NCBI GenBank assembly: GCA_018364455.1 | Contig: JAGZLW010000006.1 | Location: 1 to 64,000 of the forward strand | DNA length: 64,000 nucleotides | Direction of reading: 5' to 3' | Source: Streptococcus mitis | GTDB taxonomy: Bacteria > Bacillota > Bacilli > Lactobacillales > Streptococcaceae | Shown here: piece after piece, positions 8,282 through 19,611 of the stretch | How the letters are laid out: each line of letters opens with the position of its first letter | Position numbering within the stretch: position 1 is the stretch's first letter | The notes under the pieces: model-generated | What the model saw: only the letters and a program-made list of their open reading frames with translations | Databases searched by the model: none | What the model was told of the DNA's origin: nothing | Translations under genes and position numbers: made by a program

Positions 8282-11074
8282 TTATTTCTCTTCAAATCCT
8301 TCTGCGACAGCGTCCGCAAAGTTTTCTTCTACGATGCTTGCACAGTGGTCACAGATGACTGCGTGGTAGCTACGTTCTGCTGTTGTTGGGTCGATACGAC
8401 GGCAACGGTCACATACTTCACCTGCAGCGCGTTCAACTGTAAAGGCGACATCTTCGAAGCTAACAGCAGCTTCTGGAGCTGGTCCTTCTGCGATGGTCAA
8501 GTCTGACACGATCAAAAGTTGTGCTACATTGCTGTTTACTGCTTCGAGTAGAGTTTTCACAACTTCGTTTGGATAAACTGTCAAGTGAGCTTCAAGTGAT
8601 TTACCGATAACTTTTGCATTACGAGCTTCTTCCAAAGCTTTTTGAGCTTGTCCACGGAAGTCCATGAAAGCAGACCATGTATCCAAGATTTCTTCTTGGT
8701 TAGCAAAAGTTTCTGCTTCTGGCAATTCTGACAATTGAACGAAGTCTTCGGCTTCAAACTCTAGATATGACCAGATTTCTTCCGCAGTGTGAGGAAGGAT
8801 TGGTGTCAAGAGTTTGGTGATTTTGACAAGAATGTCATAGAAGACAGTCTGCATTTGACGACGTTCCAGTGATTTAGCACCTTCGATGTAAACAACATCT
8901 TTAGCAAAATCAAGGTAGAATGCTGACAAATCAACGTTGATAAAGTTCACCAAGGCCTTATAGATTGTCAAGAATTCAAAGTCCGCATAGGCATCACGAA
9001 TGGTCTTGACAAGCTGGTTAAAGCGAATAGTCATGTACTTATCAACTGAACGAAGTTCTTCGTAAGCTACTGCATCCACAGCTGGGTTAAAATCAGATGT
9101 ATTGGCAATCAAGAAACGAAGGGTGTTACGGATTTTACGGTAAGTTTCAGAGACTTGGCTCAAGATATCCATAGAGATACGCACGTCGTTGCTTGAATCT
9201 ACACTTGTTACCCAGAGACGCAAGATTTCTGCACCAAATTGTTTTTCAACATCGCTTGGAGCAATGGTATTTCCAAGAGATTTAGACATCTTCTCACCTT
9301 TACCATCAAGGGCAAAACCTTGTGACAAGATTTGTTTGTAAGGTGCTACGCCATGGTTGGCAACAGATGTGATGAGTGAAGAGTTGAACCAACCACGGTA
9401 TTGGTCAGAACCTTCTAGGTAAAGGTCTGCTGGGTAAGTCAACTCTGGACGGTTTACAACAACTCCATTCCATGATGAACCTGAGTCAAACCAAACGTCC
9501 ATGATATCTGTTTCTTTTTTGAACTCACCATTTGGTGAACCTGGATGAGTAAATCCTTCTGGCAAGAGGTTCTTAGCATCACGTTCCCACCAAATGCTTG
9601 AACCATGTTCCTCAAAGAGTTGAGCCACGTGTTCAATCGTTTCAGCAGTCATGATTGCTGTACCATCTTCAGCGTAGAAGATAGGAAGTGGAACCCCCCA
9701 AGCACGTTGACGAGAGATAACCCAGTCGCCACGGTCACGAATCATATTGTAAAGACGGACTTTACCCCATTCTGAGTGGAATTTCACTTTTTCAATTTCG
9801 TCCAAGATTTCTTGGCGGAATTTAGAAACTGAGGCAAACCATTGTGGTACTGCACGCCAGATGATTGGTTTCTTAGTACGCCAGTCAAATGGGTATGAGT
9901 GAGAGATTTCTTCTTGGGCAAGAAGGAGGTTACCAAGTTTCTCGATAACAGTTGGAACTACCTTTTCATAGAATTGACCTTCAAACTCAGGACCAGCATT
10001 CTTCATCATGATACCACGTTCGTCAACAGTGACTGCGACTTCAAGATCATTAGCAATACCAACATTGTAGTCGTCCTCACCAAAACCAGGGGCTGTATGG
10101 ACAATACCAGTACCAGAGTCAGTTGTAACGTGGTCACCAAGGATAACCAACTCATCTACAGCTGTATCCCATGGGTGTTCTGTTACGATGTGGTTGAGTT
10201 CTTGACCACGGTAAGTTGCCAACACTTGAACATCAACCCAGCCAAATTTCTCAGACAAGCTAGTCAACAATTCTGCAGCAACGACAAACTTACGAGCTTC
10301 ACCAGCAGGTCGAACCAAAACGTAATCAATATCTGCTCCGACAGTCAAACCACGAGAAGCTGTGATGGTAAATGGAGTAGTTGTCCAGACAACAATGTAA
10401 GTATCTGTATCTAGAACACCTTTGCCATCTTTTACCTTGTTGGCATAGTAAAGGGAAGTTGAAACCAAATCATGGTATTCAATCTCCGCTTCAGCAAGGG
10501 CTGACTCAGATGACCAAGACCAGTAAACTGGTTTTGCACCACGGTAGATATAACCTTTATTAGCCATCTCACCAAAGACACGGATTTGGGCTGCTTCATA
10601 GTCAGGAGTCAAGGTCACATATGGATTTTCCCAGTCACCAGAAACCCCCAAACGTTTAAAGTCTTCACGTTGTTTATCTACTTGTGAAAGAGCGTATTCA
10701 CGGCAAAGTTTCAAGTACTCAACCAAGTCCATTTCTTTACGTTTGACACCTTGTTTTGCCAAAACTTGCTCGATTGGCAGACCATGTGTATCCCAACCTG
10801 GAATATATGGTGCATAAAATCCTGACATAGATTTTGAACGAACAATGATATCTTTTGAAATCTTGTTCATTGCGTGTCCAACGTGGATATTTCCATTCGC
10901 ATATGGAGGGCCATCATGCAAGGTGAAATGAGGTTTTCCTTGGTTCAATTCTTGACGACGTTGATAAAGTTTTGCATCTTCCCATTCCTTTTGCCAAACT
11001 GGCTCTTTGGTAGGAAGGCCTGCACGCATTGGGAAAGCTGTTTTCCCAAGATTAAGGGTATCTTTGAGTTTCAT
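8282..11074 (-). CDS. ileS: Isoleucyl-tRNA synthetase
   Basis: A class I aminoacyl-tRNA synthetase of 930 residues that charges tRNA-Ile in the cytoplasm. It has the HIGH-type motif (HVGH, within [15 protein letters not shown], near residue 65) and KMSKS (near 595). The editing domain lies between them, and an anticodon-binding helical domain follows. The C-terminus carries a four-cysteine zinc site (CDRCRRID ... VICDHCASI). The bacterial-type zinc end and the length fit the mupirocin-sensitive IleS1 form. Expression is controlled by the T-box leader just upstream. It is the last gene of the division block, after divIVA. Confidence 0.98.
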   Translation of the reverse strand: MKLKDTLNLGKTAFPMRAGLPTKEPVWQKEWEDAKLYQRRQELNQGKPHFTLHDGPPYANGNIHVGHAMNKISKDIIVRSKSMSGFYAPYIPGWDTHGLPIEQVLAKQGVKRKEMDLVEYLKLCREYALSQVDKQREDFKRLGVSGDWENPYVTLTPDYEAAQIRVFGEMANKGYIYRGAKPVYWSWSSESALAEAEIEYHDLVSTSLYYANKVKDGKGVLDTDTYIVVWTTTPFTITASRGLTVGADIDYVLVRPAGEARKFVVAAELLTSLSEKFGWVDVQVLATYRGQELNHIVTEHPWDTAVDELVILGDHVTTDSGTGIVHTAPGFGEDDYNVGIANDLEVAVTVDERGIMMKNAGPEFEGQFYEKVVPTVIEKLGNLLLAQEEISHSYPFDWRTKKPIIWRAVPQWFASVSKFRQEILDEIEKVKFHSEWGKVRLYNMIRDRGDWVISRQRAWGVPLPIFYAEDGTAIMTAETIEHVAQLFEEHGSSIWWERDAKNLLPEGFTHPGSPNGEFKKETDIMDVWFDSGSSWNGVVVNRPELTYPADLYLEGSDQYRGWFNSSLITSVANHGVAPYKQILSQGFALDGKGEKMSKSLGNTIAPSDVEKQFGAEILRLWVTSVDSSNDVRISMDILSQVSETYRKIRNTLRFLIANTSDFNPAVDAVAYEELRSVDKYMTIRFNQLVKTIRDAYADFEFLTIYKALVNFINVDLSAFYLDFAKDVVYIEGAKSLERRQMQTVFYDILVKITKLLTPILPHTAEEIWSYLEFEAEDFVQLSELPEAETFANQEEILDTWSAFMDFRGQAQKALEEARNAKVIGKSLEAHLTVYPNEVVKTLLEAVNSNVAQLLIVSDLTIAEGPAPEAAVSFEDVAFTVERAAGEVCDRCRRIDPTTAERSYHAVICDHCASIVEENFADAVAEGFEEK

Positions 11075-11100
11075 GGTATCTCCTTTATAAATAATAACAA

Positions 11101-11320
11101 ATTAAAAACCACGACTGCCAAAAAGGACGAAAATCGTGGTACCACCTTTATTCGGAAAAAGATTTAGTCTTTCTCCCTCTTATCCCGTAACGTGGGGAAC
11201 GTCAAATCTTACTCCATTCAGACTTGATTGTTTGAGAGGATAATCTTATCAATAGGGATTACAGGACTCACACCATCTCCTGCTCGCTGGAAATATAAGG
11301 ATAAGATATTGTTCTCAGAA
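11101..11320 (-). promoter_or_regulatory. T-box leader of ileS with terminator/antiterminator
   Basis: On the minus strand the conserved T-box sequence GGTGGTACCACG lies at 11146-11135. It overlaps the 5' arm of a terminator hairpin, ACCACGA / TCGTGGT (11108-11140), followed by T residues. Upstream is structured RNA containing AGCGAGCAGG and GGTGTGAGTCCTG, as in Stem I of T-boxes. Uncharged tRNA-Ile is expected to favour the antiterminator and turn on ileS. The 5' limit and the specifier codon were not fixed. Confidence 0.9.
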
Positions 11321-11326
11321 TATTTC

Positions 11327-12208
11327 TTATAAAATTGTAACGGATTCTTGCGGTGCTTCAAATCCTGGTGCTGAATCAAACGTTTCTGTAGCTGGTGTTG
11401 GAGCCGAAGGATGTACTGGAGCTACTTCTGGTTCTTCGTACATTGGACCAACTGGATGAGCAGGCTCTTCTTCCATTTGAGGACTCACTACAGGAGTTGG
11501 ATTTTCCACTTCCTGTTTAGCTTGAGCTTCAAATTCAGCCAATTCTTTATTGGCTGCCTCTATACGAGCCTGTAACTCTGTCATTTCTTCTTGAGAAAAT
11601 TGACGTGTCATATCAATTGGTTCTTCCTCAATTGGAGCTGGAATCGGTTCTCCAAGTACTTCGCTAACAACTTCTTTAAAGGCTTCATCACTTGTCTGAA
11701 GATAAGTAGCTGTTGGACGGAGAATATCTTCCCAATCTGAAGATTCAACAATAGCTAACTGGCTCTCAATTGTAGATTTGAGACGTTGGTGGAAGACACG
11801 GCTCTTGTTCTTCAATTCTTCGGTTTCAACAGCAACTTTCTTAGCATTGTCAGCAGCCTGACGAAGAATTTCATTTGCCTTGTATTTTGCTTCTTCCAAT
11901 AATCGATGTGCATCCTGTTCAGCTTGATGAATAATATTATTTGAACGATCGTGTGCTGTTTGTTTCACTCTCTCAGCTGTATCTTGGGCAATCAATACAG
12001 ACTGGCTCAACGAATCTTTCATCTCATCAAAGTAAGACAAACGCTCTTCCAAATTTTTAATATGTAAATCCTTATCATGATTAGAACGAACCAAATCTTC
12101 ATAATCACGAACCACAATATCTAAAAATTCATCTACTTCTTCTGGATCAAAACCTCTAAAACGTGTGCTAAAGGTTTTATCTTTGATTTCTAACGATGTA
12201 ATTGGCAT
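11327..12208 (-). CDS. divIVA: Cell-division and pole-associated protein DivIVA
   Basis: A coiled-coil protein that binds curved membrane at the septum and poles and organises peripheral growth. The N-terminus MPITSLEIKDKTFSTRFRGFDPEEVDEFL is split here as two motifs: the membrane-binding start, and GFDPEEVDEFLD, the family core. Residues about 25-230 are charged coiled coil. The C-terminal 70 residues are rich in Pro and Glu and look disordered. The start at 12208 was chosen because GAGGAAAAAT precedes that ATG and it matches the family; a start four codons upstream lacks such a site. It lies at the end of the ylm/fts cluster. Confidence 0.96.
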   Translation of the reverse strand: MPITSLEIKDKTFSTRFRGFDPEEVDEFLDIVVRDYEDLVRSNHDKDLHIKNLEERLSYFDEMKDSLSQSVLIAQDTAERVKQTAHDRSNNIIHQAEQDAHRLLEEAKYKANEILRQAADNAKKVAVETEELKNKSRVFHQRLKSTIESQLAIVESSDWEDILRPTATYLQTSDEAFKEVVSEVLGEPIPAPIEEEPIDMTRQFSQEEMTELQARIEAANKELAEFEAQAKQEVENPTPVVSPQMEEEPAHPVGPMYEEPEVAPVHPSAPTPATETFDSAPGFEAPQESVTIL

Positions 12209-12216
12209 ATTTTTCC

Positions 12217-13002
12217 TCACTTACTTAATAATAACTGGACTGTTATTTTTTTCTTCTCTTTTTTAGTTTGTCCCTTATCTTGAAGCAACCTCAAACGCCC
12301 AAATTTTCTCACACTAATCAAGTCTCCAACTTGAACAGTATAATCTGATTTGTCTACCATATGATAATTTACTTGGACAAGTTTCTTTTCAATCAACTGG
12401 TTTGCTTGATTTCTAGATAGTTTCAAAACATTTGATAAAAGAACATCTAATCTAAAACTAGACACACATAAATCCAGCTCTCGATACTGTTCTAGCTTAT
12501 CTATTTTCTCGGTGAAAGGACGGTCCTCCAGCGAAACAGGTATACGGCCAATTTTCTTTAATCCATCTTGAAAGAGAAGAAGAAATTGCTGATTAATCAT
12601 AATCTGCGCCCGTTCTTCATCTACTAGGATATCTCCAAAAAGTTTCCGTTCAATCCCCAATTGATTGATGACTGTCCCTAAAATCTTAGCATGCGTTAAG
12701 TGTTCAAATTTATTGGAATACACTATTTCCTGGAGAGATATTTCAAAATCTGAAAACTCTGGCTGAAAATAATCTGGATATAATAAAACTCGAACATACT
12801 CACTCGAGACGAATTCCCCACTACTGCTACAAGCAAGACCATAGGTTTTGGCCAAAATTTTTAATAGCTTCTCCTGATGAGGATTGATAAAAGGAGTTAA
12901 AAAAGGAGCATAGCTATCTTCTACCTTCTTTATCCATTCCATTCCCTTATCAAGAAAGGGACGATCTTCTATGGAGAAATGCTGGTAAATCCCTTTATTC
13001 AT
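12217..13002 (-). CDS. ylmH: RNA-binding S4-domain protein YlmH
   Basis: A cytoplasmic protein of about 261 residues with a C-terminal S4 RNA-binding domain (about 185-250, containing RLDVLLSNVLKLSRNQANQLIEKKLV). The N-terminal part is typical of YlmH. In other Firmicutes YlmH binds stalled 50S subunits with peptidyl-tRNA and helps ribosome rescue; in streptococci it also affects division. The ATG at 13002 overlaps the ylmG stop (ATGA), so the genes are translationally coupled. Longer upstream extensions would overlap ylmG and are less likely. Confidence 0.93.
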   Translation of the reverse strand: MNKGIYQHFSIEDRPFLDKGMEWIKKVEDSYAPFLTPFINPHQEKLLKILAKTYGLACSSSGEFVSSEYVRVLLYPDYFQPEFSDFEISLQEIVYSNKFEHLTHAKILGTVINQLGIERKLFGDILVDEERAQIMINQQFLLLFQDGLKKIGRIPVSLEDRPFTEKIDKLEQYRELDLCVSSFRLDVLLSNVLKLSRNQANQLIEKKLVQVNYHMVDKSDYTVQVGDLISVRKFGRLRLLQDKGQTKKEKKKITVQLLLSK

Positions 13003-13265
13003 CCTATCATCGCCAGAAAACGGACTAGGTTTTCTCCTAAAAATCGAATCAAAACAATAGCAACCCAAACAGATAAATCAAGACCTGCTATCTGTAAAGG
13101 CAGGCGTTGCAAAGGAGCAAGCACTGGTTTTACCAATGCTACAATCCAACGACCCAAACTTGATTCATAGGCACCTGGAAACCAAGACATGACAGCAAAG
13201 GCTACCAAAATCAGGGAGTAAATATCCACTGCATTATAAATCAGACGAATTAAAAAAATCATCAT
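12999..13265 (-). CDS. ylmG: YggT-family membrane protein YlmG
   Basis: An 88-residue membrane protein with two transmembrane helices (about residues 3-25 and 63-85) joined by a loop containing [15 protein letters not shown]. YggT/YlmG proteins are conserved in division clusters of Gram-positives and in plastids, where they affect division or nucleoid distribution; the mechanism is unclear. It overlaps ylmH at its end and abuts sepF at its start, a tight translational unit. Confidence 0.92.
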   Translation of the reverse strand: MMIFLIRLIYNAVDIYSLILVAFAVMSWFPGAYESSLGRWIVALVKPVLAPLQRLPLQIAGLDLSVWVAIVLIRFLGENLVRFLAMIG

Positions 13266-13801
13266 CGTACTCTATTTCGTCTCATATCAAAATCAAACTC
13301 ACCCTGTTGATCTTCATCTGGTAAACGAATATCTTCAACATTTACAATAACATTCACTGGTGTCAACAGGTACATGGTAGAAGCTACCTTTTTCAAATTT
13401 CCAGCTAGAACATGGCAAGCTCCATCCAGATAATCTAAACAACGACGAGCTTGCACTTCAGTCATATATTGAAAATCAATCAAAATACTTTCGTTTCCTG
13501 CTAATAAATCAACAATTTCTATCGCATCTTCATATTTTCTAGGATAACGAACATCAATTGTTACTTTTTCAGTAGAATGCTGATTTTGCTTTGCTAACTC
13601 TTGTTGACGTGCATGCAGTCTAGTAATATTATTTTCTTTTGTACCACTTGTGCTTGGTGTTTGATTCGTTGAGAGAGCCTTTTCCTGTGTAGAATTTACT
13701 GGAGTTAAAATGGGCTCATCTCGTTTTTCATTAGGGAGACTTAAATCCTCATCCTCCGTAAAATAATCTATAAATCTATCGAATCTATCTTTTAAAGACA
13801 T
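13262..13801 (-). CDS. sepF: Cell-division protein SepF
   Basis: A 179-residue FtsZ-binding protein. The N-terminal amphipathic helix ([14 protein letters not shown]) should bind membrane. A disordered linker follows to about residue 80. The SepF core, about 85-170, contains [24 protein letters not shown] and the FtsZ-contact region; that stretch is given here only in part. SepF polymerises into rings that tether and bundle FtsZ. It sits between ylmE and ylmG as in other Firmicutes. Confidence 0.95.
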   Translation of the reverse strand: MSLKDRFDRFIDYFTEDEDLSLPNEKRDEPILTPVNSTQEKALSTNQTPSTSGTKENNITRLHARQQELAKQNQHSTEKVTIDVRYPRKYEDAIEIVDLLAGNESILIDFQYMTEVQARRCLDYLDGACHVLAGNLKKVASTMYLLTPVNVIVNVEDIRLPDEDQQGEFDFDMRRNRVR

Positions 13802-13810
13802 GGTTCTCTC

Positions 13811-14482
13811 CTACTTAAAAAATGCTGTACCTATGCGAACAAAGGTGGAACCGAATTGAATCGCTTCTTTATAATCACGACTCATTCCCATGCTTAAGTC
13901 GGTCATAGGCATATTTGGAATTTGTTTTTCTTGGATTTCTTTTTGTAAATCTTGGGTCGCCTTGAAAATTTCTTTCAACTGCTCACTGCTAGCCTCAAAA
14001 GGTGCCATCGTCATTAATCCAACATATTCAATCTTATCTAGTTTGGCTAACTCTGGCAAGACTTCCAGCAGTTCCTCTCTCGAAAAGCCGTGTTTACTTT
14101 CTTCTTTAGAAATATTTACTTGAAGGAAACACTTGATGACTCGGTCACTTCTTTTTTGGATTTCCTCTGCTAGCTTTACTGAATCCAATGCATGGAAATA
14201 ATCAACGTATTGAATGACATCTTTCACCTTACGTCTTTGTAAGGTACCAATCAAATGCCAAGTCACATCTCGATCTTTTAAAGCTTGATATTTCTCTAAA
14301 AACTTATCTACACGATTTTCACCGATATGATGAACCCCTAGCGGAAGCAAGGCTTCCGCTGTCGGTACATCTACATACTTGGTAACTGCAATGACAGAGA
14401 CTGAGCCACTCTCGCGATGAGAACTCAGACTTGCTTCTGCGACTTCTCGAAAAACACGTTCTGTATTTTCTTTTACATTCAT
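13811..14482 (-). CDS. ylmE: PLP homeostasis protein, YggS/YlmE family
   Basis: A 223-residue single-domain TIM-barrel protein like the N-terminal domain of alanine racemase. The PLP-binding lysine lies in SVIAVTKYVD near residue 35. GENRVDKFLEKY and STFVRIGTAFF at the C-terminus are family signatures. It has no known enzymatic turnover; family members buffer pyridoxal phosphate and affect amino-acid metabolism. It lies 4 bases after ftsZ, within the division operon. Confidence 0.93.
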   Translation of the reverse strand: MNVKENTERVFREVAEASLSSHRESGSVSVIAVTKYVDVPTAEALLPLGVHHIGENRVDKFLEKYQALKDRDVTWHLIGTLQRRKVKDVIQYVDYFHALDSVKLAEEIQKRSDRVIKCFLQVNISKEESKHGFSREELLEVLPELAKLDKIEYVGLMTMAPFEASSEQLKEIFKATQDLQKEIQEKQIPNMPMTDLSMGMSRDYKEAIQFGSTFVRIGTAFFK

Positions 14483-14486
14483 TTAC

Positions 14487-15749
<1,263 letters not shown>

Positions 15750-15762
15750 TTATTTTTCCTCT

Positions 15763-17136
15763 TTATTCGTCAAACATGCTTCCGATCAAGCCACGGAAAC
15801 GATCTGCTAATTTCGGTTTATTTTGTGAAGCTTGTTGGAAATCCGCCATTGGTTCTGTAGGCGCCACCGGCTCTACTTCTGGAGCAGGGGCTGGTTGAAC
15901 AGGCGTTGATTGTACAAACTGAGCTGTTTTCTGAATCATTCCCCCAAAACTAAGCGGTTGTTGGAATAATCCTTCATCACCCTTGACTGCTCGTTGAGCC
16001 AAGAGATGTACTTCTGTCAATTGTCCCGCGAATTCTGATAGACTAATCACATGCGCAAAGGCTGGATTGCGAATACCAACTTGGTTTGGAACATAAAGCT
16101 TAACACGAACACCAAAAACTTCTTGAGCAAGTTCCACAATACCCGGTAAAATAGCGGTTCCACCAATCAAAACAATGCCACCAGGAAGATCCAATAAATG
16201 TCTTCTGTCTAAGTCTTGTTTGATTTGTTCAAAAATATGCTTAATTCGTGCAGAAATAATCTCTGACAAGTAATTTTCTGTTACTTCAACAGGTTCTACT
16301 TCCCCGATCACTTCGACTTGGAATGTTTCTTTACTTGCGAGAGGAGGATAAGCCTCTCCATAGTTTAATTTCAAACCTTCGGCTAGTTTCTGTGATGTCT
16401 TCAAGACTTTAGAAATATCCTTAGTTACATAATCTCCGCCTTCTTGGAGAATATTGGTAAACTGGAGTTCTTGGTTACGGATTGTAGCGACAGTCGTTTG
16501 ACCTGCCCCCATATCAATCACTGTAGCACCAAATTCACGTTCACCTTCATTCAAAATAGATTGAACCATTGCTAGTGGTGAAATAATAATATTTTCAACC
16601 TGAACACCTGCACGTTCAACTGTCTTACGCAGATTGTGCAAGATAGTACGAGGTCCTGTATAAAGTAAACCACGCATTTCAAGGCGAACCCCCATCATAC
16701 CACGTGGGTCACGAATCCCTTGAAAACCATCCACAATAAATTCCTCAGGAATGAATGTGATAACTTCACGATCAGGTGTCATACTCTTTGTCAAAGCTGA
16801 TTTGACAACATTTTCGACATCTTGATCCATAATTTCCTTGGTATCAGATGTTACTGGAATCATTCCTTGAGTTGGTTCTACCTGTAAGAGATTAGCTGGT
16901 AAACCAACATTCACTGATTTAATTGAGATGCCTGCTTTTTCTTCTGCTTGGGAAATTGCTGATTTGATAGCAGTTGCTGCTGCATCAATATCAACAATAA
17001 TTCCATCCTTTACACCTTTACTTTTGGCATTACTCACGCCAATTACATTTAATTCACCATTTCTCTGCTCGGCTACAAGCACCTTGACAGAGCTTGTTCC
17101 AATATCTAGACCTGTAAAAAAGCCTTCTCTAGCCAT
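15763..17136 (-). CDS. ftsA: Cell-division actin-like protein FtsA
   Basis: A 457-residue actin-family ATPase that links FtsZ to the membrane. The phosphate-1 loop is FTGLDIGTSSVKVLV near residue 8. The SHS2 (1C) domain follows at about 85-165, and the phosphate-2 region is ATVIDMGAGQTTVA near 205. The adenosine motif is IVLIGGTAILPGI near 335. After a Pro-rich linker (about 395-435) comes the C-terminal amphipathic helix ADRFRGLIGSMFDE, the membrane anchor. A TATAAT box lies at 17218-17223, upstream on the minus strand. Confidence 0.97.
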   Translation of the reverse strand: MAREGFFTGLDIGTSSVKVLVAEQRNGELNVIGVSNAKSKGVKDGIIVDIDAAATAIKSAISQAEEKAGISIKSVNVGLPANLLQVEPTQGMIPVTSDTKEIMDQDVENVVKSALTKSMTPDREVITFIPEEFIVDGFQGIRDPRGMMGVRLEMRGLLYTGPRTILHNLRKTVERAGVQVENIIISPLAMVQSILNEGEREFGATVIDMGAGQTTVATIRNQELQFTNILQEGGDYVTKDISKVLKTSQKLAEGLKLNYGEAYPPLASKETFQVEVIGEVEPVEVTENYLSEIISARIKHIFEQIKQDLDRRHLLDLPGGIVLIGGTAILPGIVELAQEVFGVRVKLYVPNQVGIRNPAFAHVISLSEFAGQLTEVHLLAQRAVKGDEGLFQQPLSFGGMIQKTAQFVQSTPVQPAPAPEVEPVAPTEPMADFQQASQNKPKLADRFRGLIGSMFDE

Positions 17137-17217
17137 TACATCGCATCCTCTCTATCTTCCAAGTTTCTAACTTCGTAATATTCAATAGCTAAACGTAGGC
17201 ATAGCTATTCACAGAAT

Positions 17218-17223
17218 ATTATA
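17218..17223 (-). promoter_or_regulatory. Probable -10 box of the ftsA-ftsZ operon
   Basis: A perfect TATAAT on the minus strand about 80 bases before the ftsA ATG. No good -35 is present at 17 bases; GAGCAC/TGAGCA is the nearest. The rest of 17137-17354 is AT-rich with no gene. Confidence 0.5.
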
Positions 17224-17338
17224 ACACAAAAAATCTCATCGTGCTCAGTTTTTTCCTAAATTTACCAGCCAATTTTTTAGTTTTTCTGTTCAGAAATTCA
17301 TTCACTGTAAACTTTATCAACAATTTATCTATTGACAA

Positions 17339-17367
17339 AAAAGAAAGCTCATTTCTAAGCTTTCTTT
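17339..17367 (-). terminator. Terminator overlapping the end of the YwaF-like gene
   Basis: AAAGAAAGCTTAGAAATGAG pairs with its downstream arm GCTTTCTTT, then T residues. The TAG stop codon of the membrane-protein gene lies in the 5' arm. Confidence 0.75.
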
Positions 17368-18059
17368 GCAATCATTTTTTCTGCTTCTTGTTCTAAAAAT
17401 AGTTCCAAAATTTTCTTTGTCAACGTAATCGCTGCTGATAAGGCCAGGGAAACGATTAAATAATTAGCTACTAAGCCGTGATCTCCAACCAATGGCGGTT
17501 TTGTCAAAAATCCATAATCACCACCTGTTATCAAATTGACCACAAAAATTAAGGCATTTAATGCAAAGGTCATGAGAAAAATTCTTTTCACATCTAGCAT
17601 TCTCGCATCGTACTGTCTCAAGAGATAAACCAGTGAGTTCCCCAAGAGAGCTAAGTGCCCAAAGATAAAGGACAAAATGGCAATATGGGGGAAAGGATAG
17701 GGATCTGGCACTGGATAAACAAAGGCAGCTAATGTCCCAAATGTTCCTAGTAATGCAAAATACTGCCTATATTTAGACTGACCAGGAAGCAAGAGCACCA
17801 CAAACATAGCCATACGGCAATGGTAAAAGGGTAAACTTTCTGACAGTGGCATATGATTGACCCCATACCAACCATAAAGAAGGATTAACTGAACGGCCTG
17901 CAAGATTTGGAAAAATCGTTGGTAAACCTTCTTTTCACGATAACGATAGGCTGTATAGAAGGTCAAGGCCAAGAGTGTAAATATACTGACATACCAATAA
18001 AGATCAAACTTGGGTGGCTCTGTTGCTTGGGTCGTAAAGAAAATATCCCATAAATTCAT
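17355..18059 (-). CDS. TIGR02206/YwaF-family integral membrane protein
   Basis: A 234-residue protein with six or seven predicted transmembrane helices (starting about residues 22, 47, 78, 105, 128, 160 and 195). It resembles the YwaF/TIGR02206 group of Firmicutes, whose function is unknown. The conserved feature visible is the polar cluster NHMPLSESLPFYHCRMAMF near the third helix, with His and Asp/Glu-rich loops. It stands between ftsA and murF, but has its own terminator, so it need not belong to the division operon. Confidence 0.8.
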   Translation of the reverse strand: MNLWDIFFTTQATEPPKFDLYWYVSIFTLLALTFYTAYRYREKKVYQRFFQILQAVQLILLYGWYGVNHMPLSESLPFYHCRMAMFVVLLLPGQSKYRQYFALLGTFGTLAAFVYPVPDPYPFPHIAILSFIFGHLALLGNSLVYLLRQYDARMLDVKRIFLMTFALNALIFVVNLITGGDYGFLTKPPLVGDHGLVANYLIVSLALSAAITLTKKILELFLEQEAEKMIAKKA

Positions 18060-18153
18060 CTAGTATTCCTCATTATTCAAAATTTTCCTGCATTTTATTA
18101 TACCATGCTACTTAAGAAAAATGGATTTAGAAATACGTAAATATTTGACAAAA

Positions 18154-19527
18154 TTACTTGTCTTCAGTTTCTAAACTTTCTACCAGCTTAGCTAGATTCA
18201 TGGAGTTAGAGCCTTTGAGCAAGATTTGATCATTAGCTCCTAGACTTTCCTTGACCTGCTTAACTAGGTCTTCAAATTGGTCTTGGTCTTCTGTTTTCTT
18301 GAAGTAGTAAACGTGACCGATTGGGAACATTTGACTGGCCAATTGGGCCAATTCTGCGATATCTTCTCCATAGAAAATCACGGTATCCAGCACATCTGGC
18401 GAGAGGCTCAAAATCATCTGATTATGGAGTTGAATAGACTGGTCACCAAGTTCCTTCATGTCCGCCAAGACAGCGATTTTCTTGCCACCTTCATTGGCTG
18501 GAATGGCAGAGAAAGTCTCTAAAATCAGCTTCATAGCAGTTGGATTGGCATTGTAAACATCTGATAAGATATCTGCTCCATTGGCTGCTTTCTTCCATTC
18601 GGTACGGTTACGCGTCAATTCAAGGTTTTGGAAAGCCTTATGAATTTGCTCCTCTGAAACCCCTTCTTGTAGGGCAACATAAGACGCAATCATGGCATTA
18701 GTGGCATTGTACTTACCAGTCACTGGCAAATCGAGGGCTTGTTCCAAGAAATTAGCCTTAAAGGTCAGACTGTCCTTGCGCTCAATCAAGTCTGTGATTT
18801 CCAGCTCTGCTCCTTGCCCAAAACGAACCACCTTTTTATCAGCTGGCAAGTAGTCCTCTACAATAGAGTCAGCCGGTGCCAAAAGCAAAGAACCCGATGC
18901 CATACCATCTGCAATTTGCATTTTTCCTTTAGCAATTTCAGAACGATCTTTGAAAAAGGCCAAATGAGCCTCTCCAACCAAGGTCACGATGGCTGTTTTT
19001 GGGTGAGCCAATTCAGACAAGAGATGAATATCTCCCAAGTGATCCTGTCCCATCTCCAAAACCAACTTTTCTGTCCCTTCAGGCATATGGAGAACTGTGT
19101 AGGGAAGGCCAATCTCGTTATTGTAGTTGCCTTGAGTTTTGTAGGTTTTGTAGGTTGTTGATAGCAAGTGTGCCAACATATCCTTGGTCGTTGTCTTACC
19201 ATTTGAACCTGTAACTGCAAAGACATCAACAGCTGTTTTTTCAAGATAGTAGGCTGCTAGTTGCTGAAAGGCAGTCAGAACATCATCTACTAGAATGTAA
19301 GGATGATTTGCGACCTCTTTCTCAGACAAGGTTACAGCAGCGCCATTTTCAAAAGCTGTTTCGATAAAGTCGTGACCGTCACGCGCACCCTTGAGGGGCA
19401 CAAATAAATCTCCAGTCCCAATCAATCGACTGTCAAACTCAGCCTTTTCTAACTGGGCGTCCGCAAAAAGACTAACATCATTTTTAGCTCCAACAGCTTG
19501 GGCAACTTCATGGATTGTTAATTTCAT
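18154..19527 (-). CDS. murF: UDP-MurNAc-tripeptide-D-Ala-D-Ala ligase MurF
   Basis: The cytoplasmic ligase that adds D-Ala-D-Ala to UDP-MurNAc-tripeptide, the last soluble step before MraY. It has 457 residues. The N-terminal uridine-binding domain is at about 1-90, and the ATP loop VTGSNGKTTTKDML at about 106-119. The central domain carries the carbamoylated-Lys region, and the C-terminal Rossmann-like domain includes DVYNANPTAM. It lies downstream of ddl, which makes its D-Ala-D-Ala substrate. Confidence 0.97.
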   Translation of the reverse strand: MKLTIHEVAQAVGAKNDVSLFADAQLEKAEFDSRLIGTGDLFVPLKGARDGHDFIETAFENGAAVTLSEKEVANHPYILVDDVLTAFQQLAAYYLEKTAVDVFAVTGSNGKTTTKDMLAHLLSTTYKTYKTQGNYNNEIGLPYTVLHMPEGTEKLVLEMGQDHLGDIHLLSELAHPKTAIVTLVGEAHLAFFKDRSEIAKGKMQIADGMASGSLLLAPADSIVEDYLPADKKVVRFGQGAELEITDLIERKDSLTFKANFLEQALDLPVTGKYNATNAMIASYVALQEGVSEEQIHKAFQNLELTRNRTEWKKAANGADILSDVYNANPTAMKLILETFSAIPANEGGKKIAVLADMKELGDQSIQLHNQMILSLSPDVLDTVIFYGEDIAELAQLASQMFPIGHVYYFKKTEDQDQFEDLVKQVKESLGANDQILLKGSNSMNLAKLVESLETEDK

Positions 19528-19611
19528 TTCTACTCCTTTAAAAAGGGTTGAAGTCCGAGAACTCTAGTCACCTTGCAGTGATGGTTCTGGCTCCTACCCT
19601 CTCTTTTATTT
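19528..19611 (-). other. Structured ddl-murF intergenic RNA
   Basis: On the minus strand GGGT near the ddl end can pair with ACCC before TTTTT, enclosing GAAC / GTTC and CAC / GTG pairs. This looks like a weak terminator or attenuator between ddl and murF. The murF ribosome site AAAGGAG follows directly. Confidence 0.4.

Noticed and set aside
9899..10414. Plus-strand frame of 171 codons inside ileS
   Set aside because: The minus strand codes for a well-conserved tRNA synthetase with all motifs; the opposite frame has no family features or start signals.
17137..17354. Small RNA gene upstream of ftsA
   Set aside because: Only the ftsA -10 box, AT-rich sequence and the convergent terminator were seen; no independent promoter-hairpin unit.
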